Source: Magicicada septendecula (taxonomy: Eukaryota; Arthropoda; Insecta; Hemiptera; Cicadidae). From it: a DNA stretch of 64,000 bases. Shown piece after piece: positions 10,187 to 18,711 of this stretch. Position 1 is the first letter of the stretch. Each line of letters opens with the position of its first letter. A program made the translations under genes and the position numbers. The DNA lies in contig CM068367.1 in NCBI GenBank assembly GCA_034769895.1, positions 1,311,891,046 to 1,311,955,045 of the forward strand, in the 5' to 3' direction. The notes below the pieces were generated by a model that was not told the DNA's origin, did no database searches, and was given only the letters and a program-made list of their open reading frames with translations.

Positions 10187-11090
10187 GCACACAGACGCAT
10201 ACGCAACGTACGCACACACAGATGCACACGTACACCTAACGAACGCATACGTTAGCATGGATCATGTTAGGTCCAATTACGTATGATTTTAGTAACATAT
10301 AACAGTGTCTTACATACCACTCGAATCTATATATACTGTTCTGTTTCAGATGATAATAATAATTTGATCATACACACACACACACACACACATACACATA
10401 CATGTATTAAATCAATAAATAATGTACTTGATAAATTATGCTCACCAAACTAACGAATGTTGACTACACACACACAGGAACTTGTGTATACTGAGACGTA
10501 CAATAATTCAAGCAGTCTTTCAACTATTAAAAAAACTGTTGAGATAGATTTATCAACGCACGCAAGCAGTCAGTGTGAATCCGATAAAATTCAGTTATAC
10601 CTAAAAATATATATCTTCAATTAGAAGTGTATAAAAGGTACAGTAAGAATATATTTCAGAAAATTGTATTAAATTCAAATATATATCTTCAATTAAAAGT
10701 GCGTTAAGAATAAAAGTACGTTAAGAATATATTCAGAAAATTGTAATTTGATCATACGCATACGCTTACACACACATGTATTAAATTAAAATATATATAT
10801 CTTCAATTAGAAGTGTAATATAAAAAATACGGTAAGAATATATTTCATAAATTGTGATTTGAACATACACATACATGTATTAAATAATGTTTTAATGCAA
10901 ATAATTTTTACGTTTAAATAAAATCTGTACATACAATAAATTATACTCACCAAAACTATTGTATGTTGACTACACACAGGAACTTGCGTATACTGCGATT
11001 GCACAATAATACAGTCTTCCAACTATTAAAAATGTCGTGATAGATTTGTCAGTGCACGCAAGCAGGTCAAATGAGAATTTATCGTTAAAT
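9421..11090 (+). repeat. Tandem non-coding repeats of about 0.5-0.6 kb within the Polinton
   Basis: A segment starting ATTTTAGTAACATATAACAG, running through TACCACTCGAATCTATATATACTG, a (CA)n tract, TACATGTATTAAATCAATAAATAATG and a CAGGAACTTGTG block, recurs from about 9437, 9661 and 10284, with a degraded fourth copy at about 10771-11090. The second and third copies are nearly identical over more than 400 bp. No coding capacity is seen. Each unit carries a possible 3' splice site (CTGTTTCAG). Confidence 0.85.
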
Positions 11091-11465
11091 TTGTTGAGTA
11101 TATATTGGTCTCTGGTGGTAGGGGAAAGCCGATGTTTGTTTGGACGTGAATACTTTCTAATCCATAATTACTTGTGATGGGTGCAACTAATGAGTGTCAT
11201 GTGTCATATTAGAAAGTGAAAGGCGGATTTAGCGAATACATACACACACACACACACACGATGGTTTATTTCGGTAGAACCATCTGAACATACATGCAAT
11301 TAGTTGTATAGTAATCAGAAATGTGTGTGAGAGAGACAATTTAATAGTTTGAATTTTATACTACAAGGTAAACTATATTTTTTTTTTTAAGTCGGGGATG
11401 TTTCCGACAATTATTATTTAAAACTGATAATTGTTTTATTAAAATCTCACGTACGTGCCAAATTA
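11091..11465. other. Polinton interior with no recognised gene
   Basis: AT-rich DNA with a short (CA)n tract (about 11242-11260), a GTGAGAGAGA motif and a small hairpin GTCGGGGATGTTTCCGAC near 11393. Nothing codes here on either strand. Confidence 0.6.
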
Positions 11466-11667
11466 ATTGCCGACAGCGACTCTGCTCCCCCTCCTGCTAA
11501 AATTCCATCTGTTAAAAACAAAAAGAATTCTCACTGTGATATCGTTAGTTATTCTCTCTCCACGCTTCAGTTCGGACGACAGTAAACGTAAGTTTGTGTA
11601 TTATTATTGTAACGATCTTTGTGTTTATAAATATTAGTTTGTAATGTGTGGTTCCTTTTTTTTATAG
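11466..11667 (+). other. Inverted partial copy of the polymerase 3' end, now a leader with intron
   Basis: The sequence from GACTCTGCTCCCCCTCCTGCTAAAATT onward matches, in inverted orientation, the polymerase C-terminal codons and 3' UTR at 4644-4850. It ends as a short intron, donor AAAC|GTAAGT at 11588 and acceptor TTTTTTTTATAG at 11667, five bases before the ATG of the next gene. It therefore looks like a spliced 5' leader recruited from a duplicated polymerase 3' end. Confidence 0.65.
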
Positions 11668-11671
11668 TATA

Positions 11672-12178
11672 ATGGAAAACGCTGCTGTAATAATTGACTT
11701 TCACTGCTTTTATGATGACAACGGCAATTATATAGTAAAGGAGTTGTCGGTTATGGACGTAACACGTTTTGCATACAGACATTGGATTTTCGCCCCGCCT
11801 GCTACAGTCGTTACGAATTCGAAATACACTAGAACCAACTGCTGGTTAACGACAAACTATCATGGGCTAAGATGGGATGAAGGAGAGACACCGTACGACA
11901 ATCTTGTTTCAGTGTTAACAACGTATACGAACATATATAAATATGTGTTTGTGAAGGGTCTTGAGAAAAAACGTTTTTTAGAATCGAAAATAATTCATTA
12001 TCATATAATAAATCTTGATGACATTGGTTGCCCAAAAGACGTACCAAAAGACATTCCTGGGGCGTTATGTCTTACACATTGCAATTCTTCTTCTACACTA
12101 TGTACAAACCATAATGTGCACGCACTTAGAGAGTGGATAATTAATGATTTTTCTGTTATACAAACATTTTTAATGTAA
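11672..12178 (+). CDS. Conserved-looking 168-aa protein, possible DEDD-type nuclease fold
   Basis: Starts MENAAVIIDFHCFYDDNG at the first ATG after a splice acceptor. The N-terminal strand IDFHCF (D9) followed by YIVKEL (E24) resembles the first motif of RNase H-like 3'-5' exonucleases. Further marks are YVFVKGLEKKRFL in the middle, LDDIGCP, and a C-terminal Cys/His set (CLTHC...CTNHN) before LREWI. I recall similar proteins only as uncharacterised companions of polymerase-bearing elements, so the nuclease role is inference. Base composition and an open frame with ordered secondary structure support a real gene. Confidence 0.7.
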   Translation: MENAAVIIDFHCFYDDNGNYIVKELSVMDVTRFAYRHWIFAPPATVVTNSKYTRTNCWLTTNYHGLRWDEGETPYDNLVSVLTTYTNIYKYVFVKGLEKKRFLESKIIHYHIINLDDIGCPKDVPKDIPGALCLTHCNSSSTLCTNHNVHALREWIINDFSVIQTFLM

Positions 12179-12221
12179 GTGTCTCATAGCATTGTTAATT
12201 TCATTAGGTAAACTTGTATAT

Positions 12222-12600
12222 GGCTGCAGGCAATAACTATTTCTGTCGACTTTCCTAATATATATTATGTAACAGCCATAATTCTGCATGTATGTACATG
12301 CAAAGCTTCAGGGGATGAAAAACACCATCTGTTAAAAACAACAACAAAATGTCTTGCTGCAGGCGATAACTATTTCTATCGACTTTCCTAATATATATTA
12401 TGTAACAGCCATAATTCTGCATGTATGTACATGCAAAAACACCACCTGTTAAAAACAACAACAACAAAAATTCTTGCTGCAGGCGATAACTATTTCTGAC
12501 GACTTTCCTAATATATATTATGTAACAGTCATAATTCTGCATACAAAGCTTCAGGGGGATGAAAAACATCACTTGTTAAAAACAACAAAAATTCTTACTG
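12222..12600 (+). repeat. Tandem repeat of about 120 bp, three units plus a partial
   Basis: Units begin GCTGCAGGCRATAACTATTTCT at about 12222, 12356 and 12477, with a relative at about 12715. Each contains TCGACTTTCCTAATATATATTATG, AACAGCCATAATTCTGCATG and ACACCATCTGTTAAAAACAAC. The unit is related to the inverted arm sequence just inside the left TIR (4580-4800), so it probably arose by tandem amplification of arm DNA. Confidence 0.8.
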
Positions 12601-12775
12601 TGATATCTATAGTTATTGTCACTCCATACTTCAGTTTGGACGACTGTAAACGTAAGTTTATGTATTATTATTATTGTAACGATATTAGTTCGTAATGTGC
12701 GGTTTCTTTTTTTCAAACGATAACTATTTCTAGTAGTCTGTGGGCTTGACTTTCCTAATATATATATTTTGTAAC
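12560..12775 (+). repeat. Inner right-arm copy of the polymerase 3' UTR block
   Basis: Runs TGTTAAAAACAACAAAAATTC, then the cassette ending in ACTGTAAAC|GTAAGT, then the TTTCTTTTTTTC tract and TAACTATTTCTAGTAGTCTG. It matches the left side at 4580-4800 in inverted orientation more closely than the 11466 copy does. The terminal inverted repeat thus effectively continues inward here, but is interrupted by about 750 bp (12780-13530) holding the next gene. Confidence 0.7.
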
Positions 12776-12939
12776 AGCGCTAATTCTGCCTGTGTGTATG
12801 TATATGCAAAGCTTCAGGCGATGAAAGTGAACTTTCCTGATGGCCACACCATTCCTTTCACTAGTCTTCTTTGTAGCGAATATTCTGACATTGTATGGTT
12901 CCACATCGCTTGATACAGACGTCTTCACTTCTAATAATA

Positions 12940-13236
12940 ATGTCGTTTATCACAAAATTCAACGCAGTTTCTGCTATTGAGTACAAACGTTGTGCAGAAT
13001 TAACAGTGGACAAACAGTATCCGATCGTTAACATGTTGCATGTGGACACGCGATATGGGAAGTCTGTGCTTGTAACGTTGGAAGATTGTGAGCGCCGCTA
13101 TCGTGTATATCTACCTAAGAGGTATGCTGACGTCTTTACAGATGAAGAACTCCGTCATATAAATCCCAGCGACCTACATCTTGTGTTTCGAGGGATGAAG
13201 AACCAGACAGCGCATGTGGAAATTGTATCTCGTTAA
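12940..13236 (+). CDS. Small basic protein of 98 aa, possible OB-fold ssDNA-binding role
   Basis: Begins MSFITKFNAVSAIEY and contains YPIVNMLHVDTRYGKSVLVTL, then YRVYLPKRYADVFTDEEL and LHLVFRG. The alternation of short beta strands with a TRYG turn and a LPKRYA segment resembles small OB-like proteins I recall next to protein-primed polymerases in insect genomes. DNA binding is inference. The ATG at 12940 is preferred; the upstream in-frame extension looks like leader. The gene sits inside the right inverted arm and has no counterpart in the left arm. Confidence 0.65.
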   Translation: MSFITKFNAVSAIEYKRCAELTVDKQYPIVNMLHVDTRYGKSVLVTLEDCERRYRVYLPKRYADVFTDEELRHINPSDLHLVFRGMKNQTAHVEIVSR

Positions 13237-13531
13237 GGTAACAAACTACTTTTAATAAACAATTTTTTTATCATTGTGTGTGCGTATGTTTGAATGTAGT
13301 GCAGATTCTAATTTACAAAGTTTTGATGAATGGATTTTTTAATTTATTTCACTATACGCCTCTGAACCTAGTGTGCGTGTGCATATGTGTGTGTGTGTGT
13401 GCGTGCGCGTGTGGTGTAACCCAAACGTGTACACGTTGTATGTGTATGATTACGTTGCGTTTGCGTCTGTGTGTGGGTGCGTTGCGTTGCGTATGCGTCT
13501 GTATGTGCGCGCGTTGCGTGTGCATCTGTGT

Positions 13532-14184
13532 GTGTGTGATATTTAACATGATTTTAATGTTGTTGTTGTATTGTTATGTTGCAGGTTGCTTCTTCTACAA
13601 GTACGACACACAATTATATATAAACTTTCGAAAAATATCAATTTCTAATGTATTTATTTAATTGTGAATTTTATATTGTGAATGTTAAAATATATTTAAT
13701 CATTTAAACAAATTATGACTTTATTTTATTTCACTCTACACCTCTGAACATGTGTACAATTAATTTATTTTTTGTGAACTGTTACATCAGAAGATTTGTA
13801 TGAATTTCAGCCGCCGTTTTCATGTGTGTGTATAATTTTAATTTATTTCGCTATACACTACTGAACCTATGTGTGTGTGTGTAAACTGCAACCTTAAAAC
13901 AGAAGTATTGTACCAGATTGCTAAGCCGTTAACGTATGGATTTGTCATCTGTAACAACATAACAGGTAAGTAGTTCATTGACGCCAAATATATATATTTC
14001 TAACAAGGATCAATCACACTGACTGCATTATAAAACTATTAATTAATTATTTAATACATTGAAAATGAAGACGACGTTTTGACAACGAGAGAGGGCTAAA
14101 ATTATTTATTCATCACACCGACTACTCAATGTACGAGAGGGAGACAGGAGAAAGGGTATGGAACCTTGCATAGTTGAAACGTGT

Positions 14185-14224
<40 letters not shown>

Positions 14225-14259
14225 GTTACTATTTGTTGACACAGTTGAAACAAGTGAGA

Positions 14260-14325
<66 letters not shown>

Positions 14326-14645
14326 GTTAATATTTGTCGAATAAATATAAACTTTCTAATTTCATATACATGCGCTCGGTACTGACCACAGTTTGAGCAT
14401 AACGTTTGACAACGAGAGAGACATACACAACGTGTGAGAGAGAGAGAGAGAGGGAGAGAGAGAGAGAGAGGACGAATAATACAGAGGTTGGTACATCTGA
14501 TCATATAGATTTAATATACATTATAACACACGACAAATTTGAACTCATGTAAAGGTTGGTACACTTAATCATATATTTTAATATACACTATAATGCCGGT
14601 GAGCATAACGTTTGACAACGAGAGAGAGAGAGAGACATACACACC

Positions 14646-14688
<43 letters not shown>

Positions 14689-15387
14689 ACAATTATGATC
14701 ATATATAGTTTGAATTTCCCACCACAGAAGAGAAAGAAATGTTGGCAGATCTGCTCTATACACGCACACAATAATTTAAGATTGGTAACCCTGATCATAT
14801 ATTTTAATATATACACTATATAACACATATTTGAATTTCCCTCCCCCCACCGCAGAAAATGTTGACAACCCTGCTCATATGAAATATCTATACACTATAA
14901 TAATACTACAGAGGTTGGTACACCTGATCATATAGATTTAATATACATTATAATACACGACAAATTTGAACTCATGCAAAGGTTGGTACACCTGATCATA
15001 TATTTTAGTATACACTATAATGCTTCGAGTTGGAACCACCCCCCACCCACCACCACCCACTGATATGAAATAAAAAAACCTCCCACCCAACGCCACCCAC
15101 TGATATGCAAATCAACTTTCTTAAAAAAATAAAAAAGTATATTCACGGATGCTGGTGGTCCATTGAACATCATCCCACCAAATCAATTTAATAAAAAAAA
15201 TAAAAAAATAAAATTAAAAAAATAAAAAAATTTATTCGCGGAAATTCGCGGTGCTGTGGTCCATCGGGATGCTGCGGGTCCAGCGGTGGCGGTGTCATCT
15301 CTGAGATCATGTTTTTTAGTGTTTTTTATTGTTTTTTAAGAAAGGCGGCATTCCTTTGTGGCTCAGAACTCTCAGTTTCCCTCTACT
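13532..15387 (-). repeat. Right terminal inverted repeat of the Polinton
   Basis: Inverted copy of 3072-4577. It is longer than the left arm because of extra (GA)n arrays and duplicated copies of the GAGAGGACGTTA and AGGTTGGTACA blocks (14220-14600). It also has about 40 bp near 13910-13950 (ACCAGATTGCTAAGCCGTTA...) that the left arm lacks. Confidence 0.88.
14188..14322 (+). repeat. (GA)n microsatellites in the right TIR
   Basis: Two GA tracts (about 14190-14221 and 14264-14322) separated by a duplicated GGACGTTA...GTTGAAAC spacer. Further GA tracts lie at 14436-14470 and 14651-14686. These correspond to the CT array in the left TIR. Confidence 0.95.
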
Positions 15388-15393
15388 CACCCC
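15388..15393. repeat. Right 6-bp target-site duplication of the Polinton (CACCCC)
   Basis: Identical to 3066-3071. Immediately after it the gypsy reading resumes in the pol frame as HPYTANDIV. Confidence 0.9.
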
Positions 15394-18300
15394 TACACAG
15401 CGAACGACATAGTTTTTGACAACAAAAACAACCCCACTAATAATGTCAATATCCTGGTACCTGACTTAAGAGATGACCTACTGAATGAATACGACGAGGA
15501 CATCACTAAACAGATATTAAAATGTCCCGAAATAATCATACAATTTAACAATAACATTAAAGTTTTAGCACTTGTCGACACCGGCTCAGTTATTAATGGG
15601 TTATCAGAAGAGTGGTTCAACGCAAACAAAAAAGACATTGAACCATATGAAATTTTACCCATGACGAACTCTCTAATCATTAGTGCTGTTGGGAACAAGT
15701 CCAAGTTAATTAAAAAACAAATACTATGCGACATTGAAATTGACGGGATCAAAAATGAGTGTGTCTTTCTAATTATACCTGACCTTATTAAACAATGTAT
15801 ATTAGGGATAAGTTTTTTACAGGAGGTAGGATGTCGTATCGACATCGGCAGTAAGAAAATAGAAATAGTGAATGCGGCTGATGAAGAGGTGCACGCCGTA
15901 CCCATCATGAACATGGAACTAATGGATAATGGAGAAGAAGGAGAAGTCTTGAGGAGCATCGACGAGAAGATATCAAGCATGGACTGTCAAGACGAGGAAA
16001 TATTGGGAAATTTGAGGGAAATACTTGTTAAGAATAGGAGAGTGTTTAGGGAATGCCCGGGGAGAATAGACGGATACGAGCATGAGTTTCAAGTTACGGA
16101 CAGTACGCCCTACTTTCAACGGGGTTGGCCTGTACCACTTGCTTATCAGAAGAAAGTAAAGGACGAGATTGATAGAATGCTGCGATACGGTGTGATTGAA
16201 CGATGTACAAGCCCGTTCATAAATCCACTCGTAACGGTCATAAAAAGAGATGGAAGGGTCCGTCTATGCCTGGACGCAAGAAAGATAAACGGCGTTACTA
16301 TTCCCGACTATGAAGGCGTTTCTCCAATAAACGAAATCTTGGCAAGTTGTAGCGAGATGCGATATCTATCTACTGTCGATTTGTCGAGCAGCTTTTGGCA
16401 AGTACCCTTGAAGGAAGAGTGCAGGAAGTATACCGCGTTCATGTATGAGGGAAGGTGCTACCAATTCACCGTCACACCATTCGGCCTTAGTACCAGTTCT
16501 GCGGCACTAACACGCGGATTGGATGCGGTCTTAAATGAAACCGTTAAGAAAAACACATTAATATACGTAGACGATTGTCTATGTTATTCTGACGATGTTA
16601 AAACACACTTAGAACATTTAGAGGCATTATTAAATAATCTAAACGAAAATAACTTGACCGTCAACCTAAATAAGTCGCAGTTTTTCAGAAAAGAAATATC
16701 GTATCTTGGATACCAATTAACAACGCGCGGCATCCGAGCTACGGAAGAGAAAGTGAAAGCCATTATGGAGTTCCCTAAGCCCAAGAATCAGAAACAGTTA
16801 AAGGGTTTCCTAGGCCTCACTAACTTTTATAACTGCTTTACAAGCAAATATGCGGAGACAACACAACCCCTCCATGAATTATTGAAGAAGGATCACAAAT
16901 TTGTATGGACGGATGAATTAAACGACTGCTTTGACAGAGTCAAAAACCTATTTATTGACGCTGTAGTTTTGAGATTTCCGCGCCCAGACCAGAGGTATTA
17001 TATACAATGTGATGCAAGTGATTACGCATACGGAGGACAACTTTACCAGCTCGATGAAGACGGGGAGATTGGCGTAATCGCCTTCACTAGTAAGACATTC
17101 AAGGGTGCTGAGCGGAACTACTATACTACGGAAAAAGAGCTTTTAAGTATTGTCCGATGCTTAGAAAAATTCCGAATATACGTTCTCGGACAACCATTAA
17201 CAATCATCACTGACAACAAGGCGTTGACATTCTTAAACAAATGCCATCTAAATAATTCTCGGATTACACGATGGATTCTTGCAGTACAAGAGTATAAGTT
17301 CGACATAATTCATTGCAAGGGCAAGGAAAACATCGTAGCCGACATCTTAAGTAGATATCCACACGACGCAAAATTAGAAGAGATTCACGACAACACGCAT
17401 GAATATTTAGTTAACCACATAACCATGAAAATGAGACTTGAAGTGCGGAAGTTAATCCAAAATATTGGAAAGCACCAGATGGAGGACGAGAAGCTAAAAG
17501 CGATCATCACTAGATTTAAGGAGGGAAATATAGACCCTAAATTAACTAAATTCTATAAATATGTTAACGACAAGTTATATAGGCGACAGCGGAATGAATG
17601 GAAGCTGTATGTTCCTAGCAACATATCTGGGGACATAATTGCTGAAATCCATCATATGTTCGGACATTTAGGAACAAAAAAGTGTATTAAAATGCTCCAA
17701 GAACACTTCACATTCGACCGGATGTCAAAGAAAATAAAAACGTATATTAAAACCTGTGACCTATGCCAGAAGCGCAAAGATACCAACAACAGAGAGCTAT
17801 TTGGTGGCACACGCGCTGTGATACCTACAGCCAAGGGAGATCTGGTAAGCGCAGATTGTTATGGACCCCTACCGACAGGAACGGGTGGAGTCAAATATTT
17901 ATTAGTCATAGTGGATAATTTCACGAAATATGTCAAATTATTCACCCTTCGGAGAGCAACAACCACTACGACGTTGCGGAGAATGAAAACGTATTGCGAG
18001 CTATTCGGACGTCCACGGGCCATTTTGACGGACAACGGAACACAGTTCACCTCCAGGAAATGGGCCAACGGTCTAAGGGAGTTGGACATACAACCAAAGT
18101 TTACTGCAATACGTAATCCATGTACCAATCTTGCCGAGCGGATTAACCGGCAACTGGGAAACTTGTTTCGCATTTTCATAAGTGACCAACACACTAAATG
18201 GTCCCAGTACGTAAAAACGATTGAAGCGTGTCTAAACGAGGTGTACCACGAGACAATCGAAATAACCCCTCATGAAGCACACCTCGGCACGAGACCTACG

Positions 18301-18711
18301 CGAGCATGGGAGCAATGCTTGGACAAAGGAGTCATTAGCAGTGAAGGAAAACGCGAAAACAATATATTTGTGAAGATAAAGGAGAAGCGGGAGAAGCACG
18401 CGAAACGCTGCAATGAGAAGAAGAAAATCACAAAATTTACGATTGGCGACAAGGTACTGGTGAGAGCATACCACCAATCCGACGCTGCGTCAAAGAGAAT
18501 TGACAAGTTCTTCGAACTTTTCACAGGACCATATAAGATCAACCGCATCATCGGCGAGGCCACATATGAGCTCGTGGAGTGCGATAGCGGGAAGATGAGA
18601 GGGAAATTTAACATACGGCAAATTAAGGCGTATCATGAGCCAGCGAACGGAAGTATAGATAACACGAGTGGTAGCGACGACTCCCGGCGAATAGCAGAAG
18701 ACATAGGTTAG
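15388..18711 (+). CDS. pol: Pol polyprotein of gypsy element A (PR-RT-RH-IN)
   Basis: One open frame of about 1,107 codons counted from the Polinton junction; the frame also runs about ten codons into the Polinton TIR, which is not native. Domains in order are aspartic protease VDTGS (15574-15588), reverse transcriptase with FWQVPL and YVDD (about 16561-16575), RNase H CDASDYAYGG (about 17009) and TEKELLSIV, an HHCC integrase finger (HHMFGHLG about 17650; TCDLCQKR about 17752) and integrase core D (SADCYG, about 17854), D (LTDNGTQF, about 18027) and E (AERINR, about 18136). No stop or frameshift breaks it. It copies and integrates the element in cis. The start is lost to the Polinton insertion; expression would normally need gag-pol frameshifting. 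No env follows. Confidence 0.95.
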   Translation, partial: HPYTANDIVFDNKNNPTNNVNILVPDLRDDLLNEYDEDITKQILKCPEIIIQFNNNIKVLALVDTGSVINGLSEEWFNANKKDIEPYEILPMTNSLIISAVGNKSKLIKKQILCDIEIDGIKNECVFLIIPDLIKQCILGISFLQEVGCRIDIGSKKIEIVNAADEEVHAVPIMNMELMDNGEEGEVLRSIDEKISSMDCQDEEILGNLREILVKNRRVFRECPGRIDGYEHEFQVTDSTPYFQRGWPVPLAYQKKVKDEIDRMLRYGVIERCTSPFINPLVTVIKRDGRVRLCLDARKINGVTIPDYEGVSPINEILASCSEMRYLSTVDLSSSFWQVPLKEECRKYTAFMYEGRCYQFTVTPFGLSTSSAALTRGLDAVLNETVKKNTLIYVDDCLCYSDDVKTHLEHLEALLNNLNENNLTVNLNKSQFFRKEISYLGYQLTTRGIRATEEKVKAIMEFPKPKNQKQLKGFLGLTNFYNCFTSKYAETTQPLHELLKKDHKFVWTDELNDCFDRVKNLFIDAVVLRFPRPDQRYYIQCDASDYAYGGQLYQLDEDGEIGVIAFTSKTFKGAERNYYTTEKELLSIVRCLEKFRIYVLGQPLTIITDNKALTFLNKCHLNNSRITRWILAVQEYKFDIIHCKGKENIVADILSRYPHDAKLEEIHDNTHEYLVNHITMKMRLEVRKLIQNIGKHQMEDEKLKAIITRFKEGNIDPKLTKFYKYVNDKLYRRQRNEWKLYVPSNISGDIIAEIHHMFGHLGTKKCIKMLQEHFTFDRMSKKIKTYIKTCDLCQKRKDTNNRELFGGTRAVIPTAKGDLVSADCYGPLPTGTGGVKYLLVIVDNFTKYVKLFTLRRATTTTTLRRMKTYCELFGRPRAILTDNGTQFTSRKWANGLRELDIQPKFTAIRNPCTNLAERINRQLGNLFRIFISDQHTKWSQYVKTIEACLNEVYHETIEITPHEAHLGTRPTRAWEQCLDKGVISSEGKRENNIFVKIKEKREKHAKRCNEKKKITKFTIGDKVLVRAYHQSDAASKRIDKFFELFTGPYKINRIIGEATYELVECDSGKMRGKFNIRQIKAYHEPANGSIDNTSGSDDSRRIAEDIG

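Larger units (their letters stand above)
3072..15387. mobile_element. Polinton/Maverick-like virus-derived element with long TIRs
   Basis: This 12,316-bp element is inserted at the gag/pol junction of gypsy A. Both ends read inward AGTAGAGGGAAA, then a 15-nt less conserved stretch, then CACAAAGGAATGCCGCC. Inverted repeats run about 1.5-1.9 kb and the flanks carry the 6-bp duplication CACCCC. The AG-starting termini, 6-bp duplication and a protein-primed-type family B DNA polymerase identify it as Polinton-related. Visible genes are the polymerase (-), a BIR protein (+), a 168-aa protein (+) and a 99-aa protein (+). No retroviral-type integrase, jelly-roll capsid, maturation protease or packaging ATPase could be found, so it is either a cut-down derivative relying on helper functions or a distinct lineage. 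Polymerase damage suggests this copy is no longer fully functional. Confidence 0.88.

Noticed and set aside
15358..15387. GTG or upstream start for gypsy pol inside the Polinton TIR
   Set aside because: These bases belong to the inserted element and are mirrored in the left TIR, so they are not part of the native pol.
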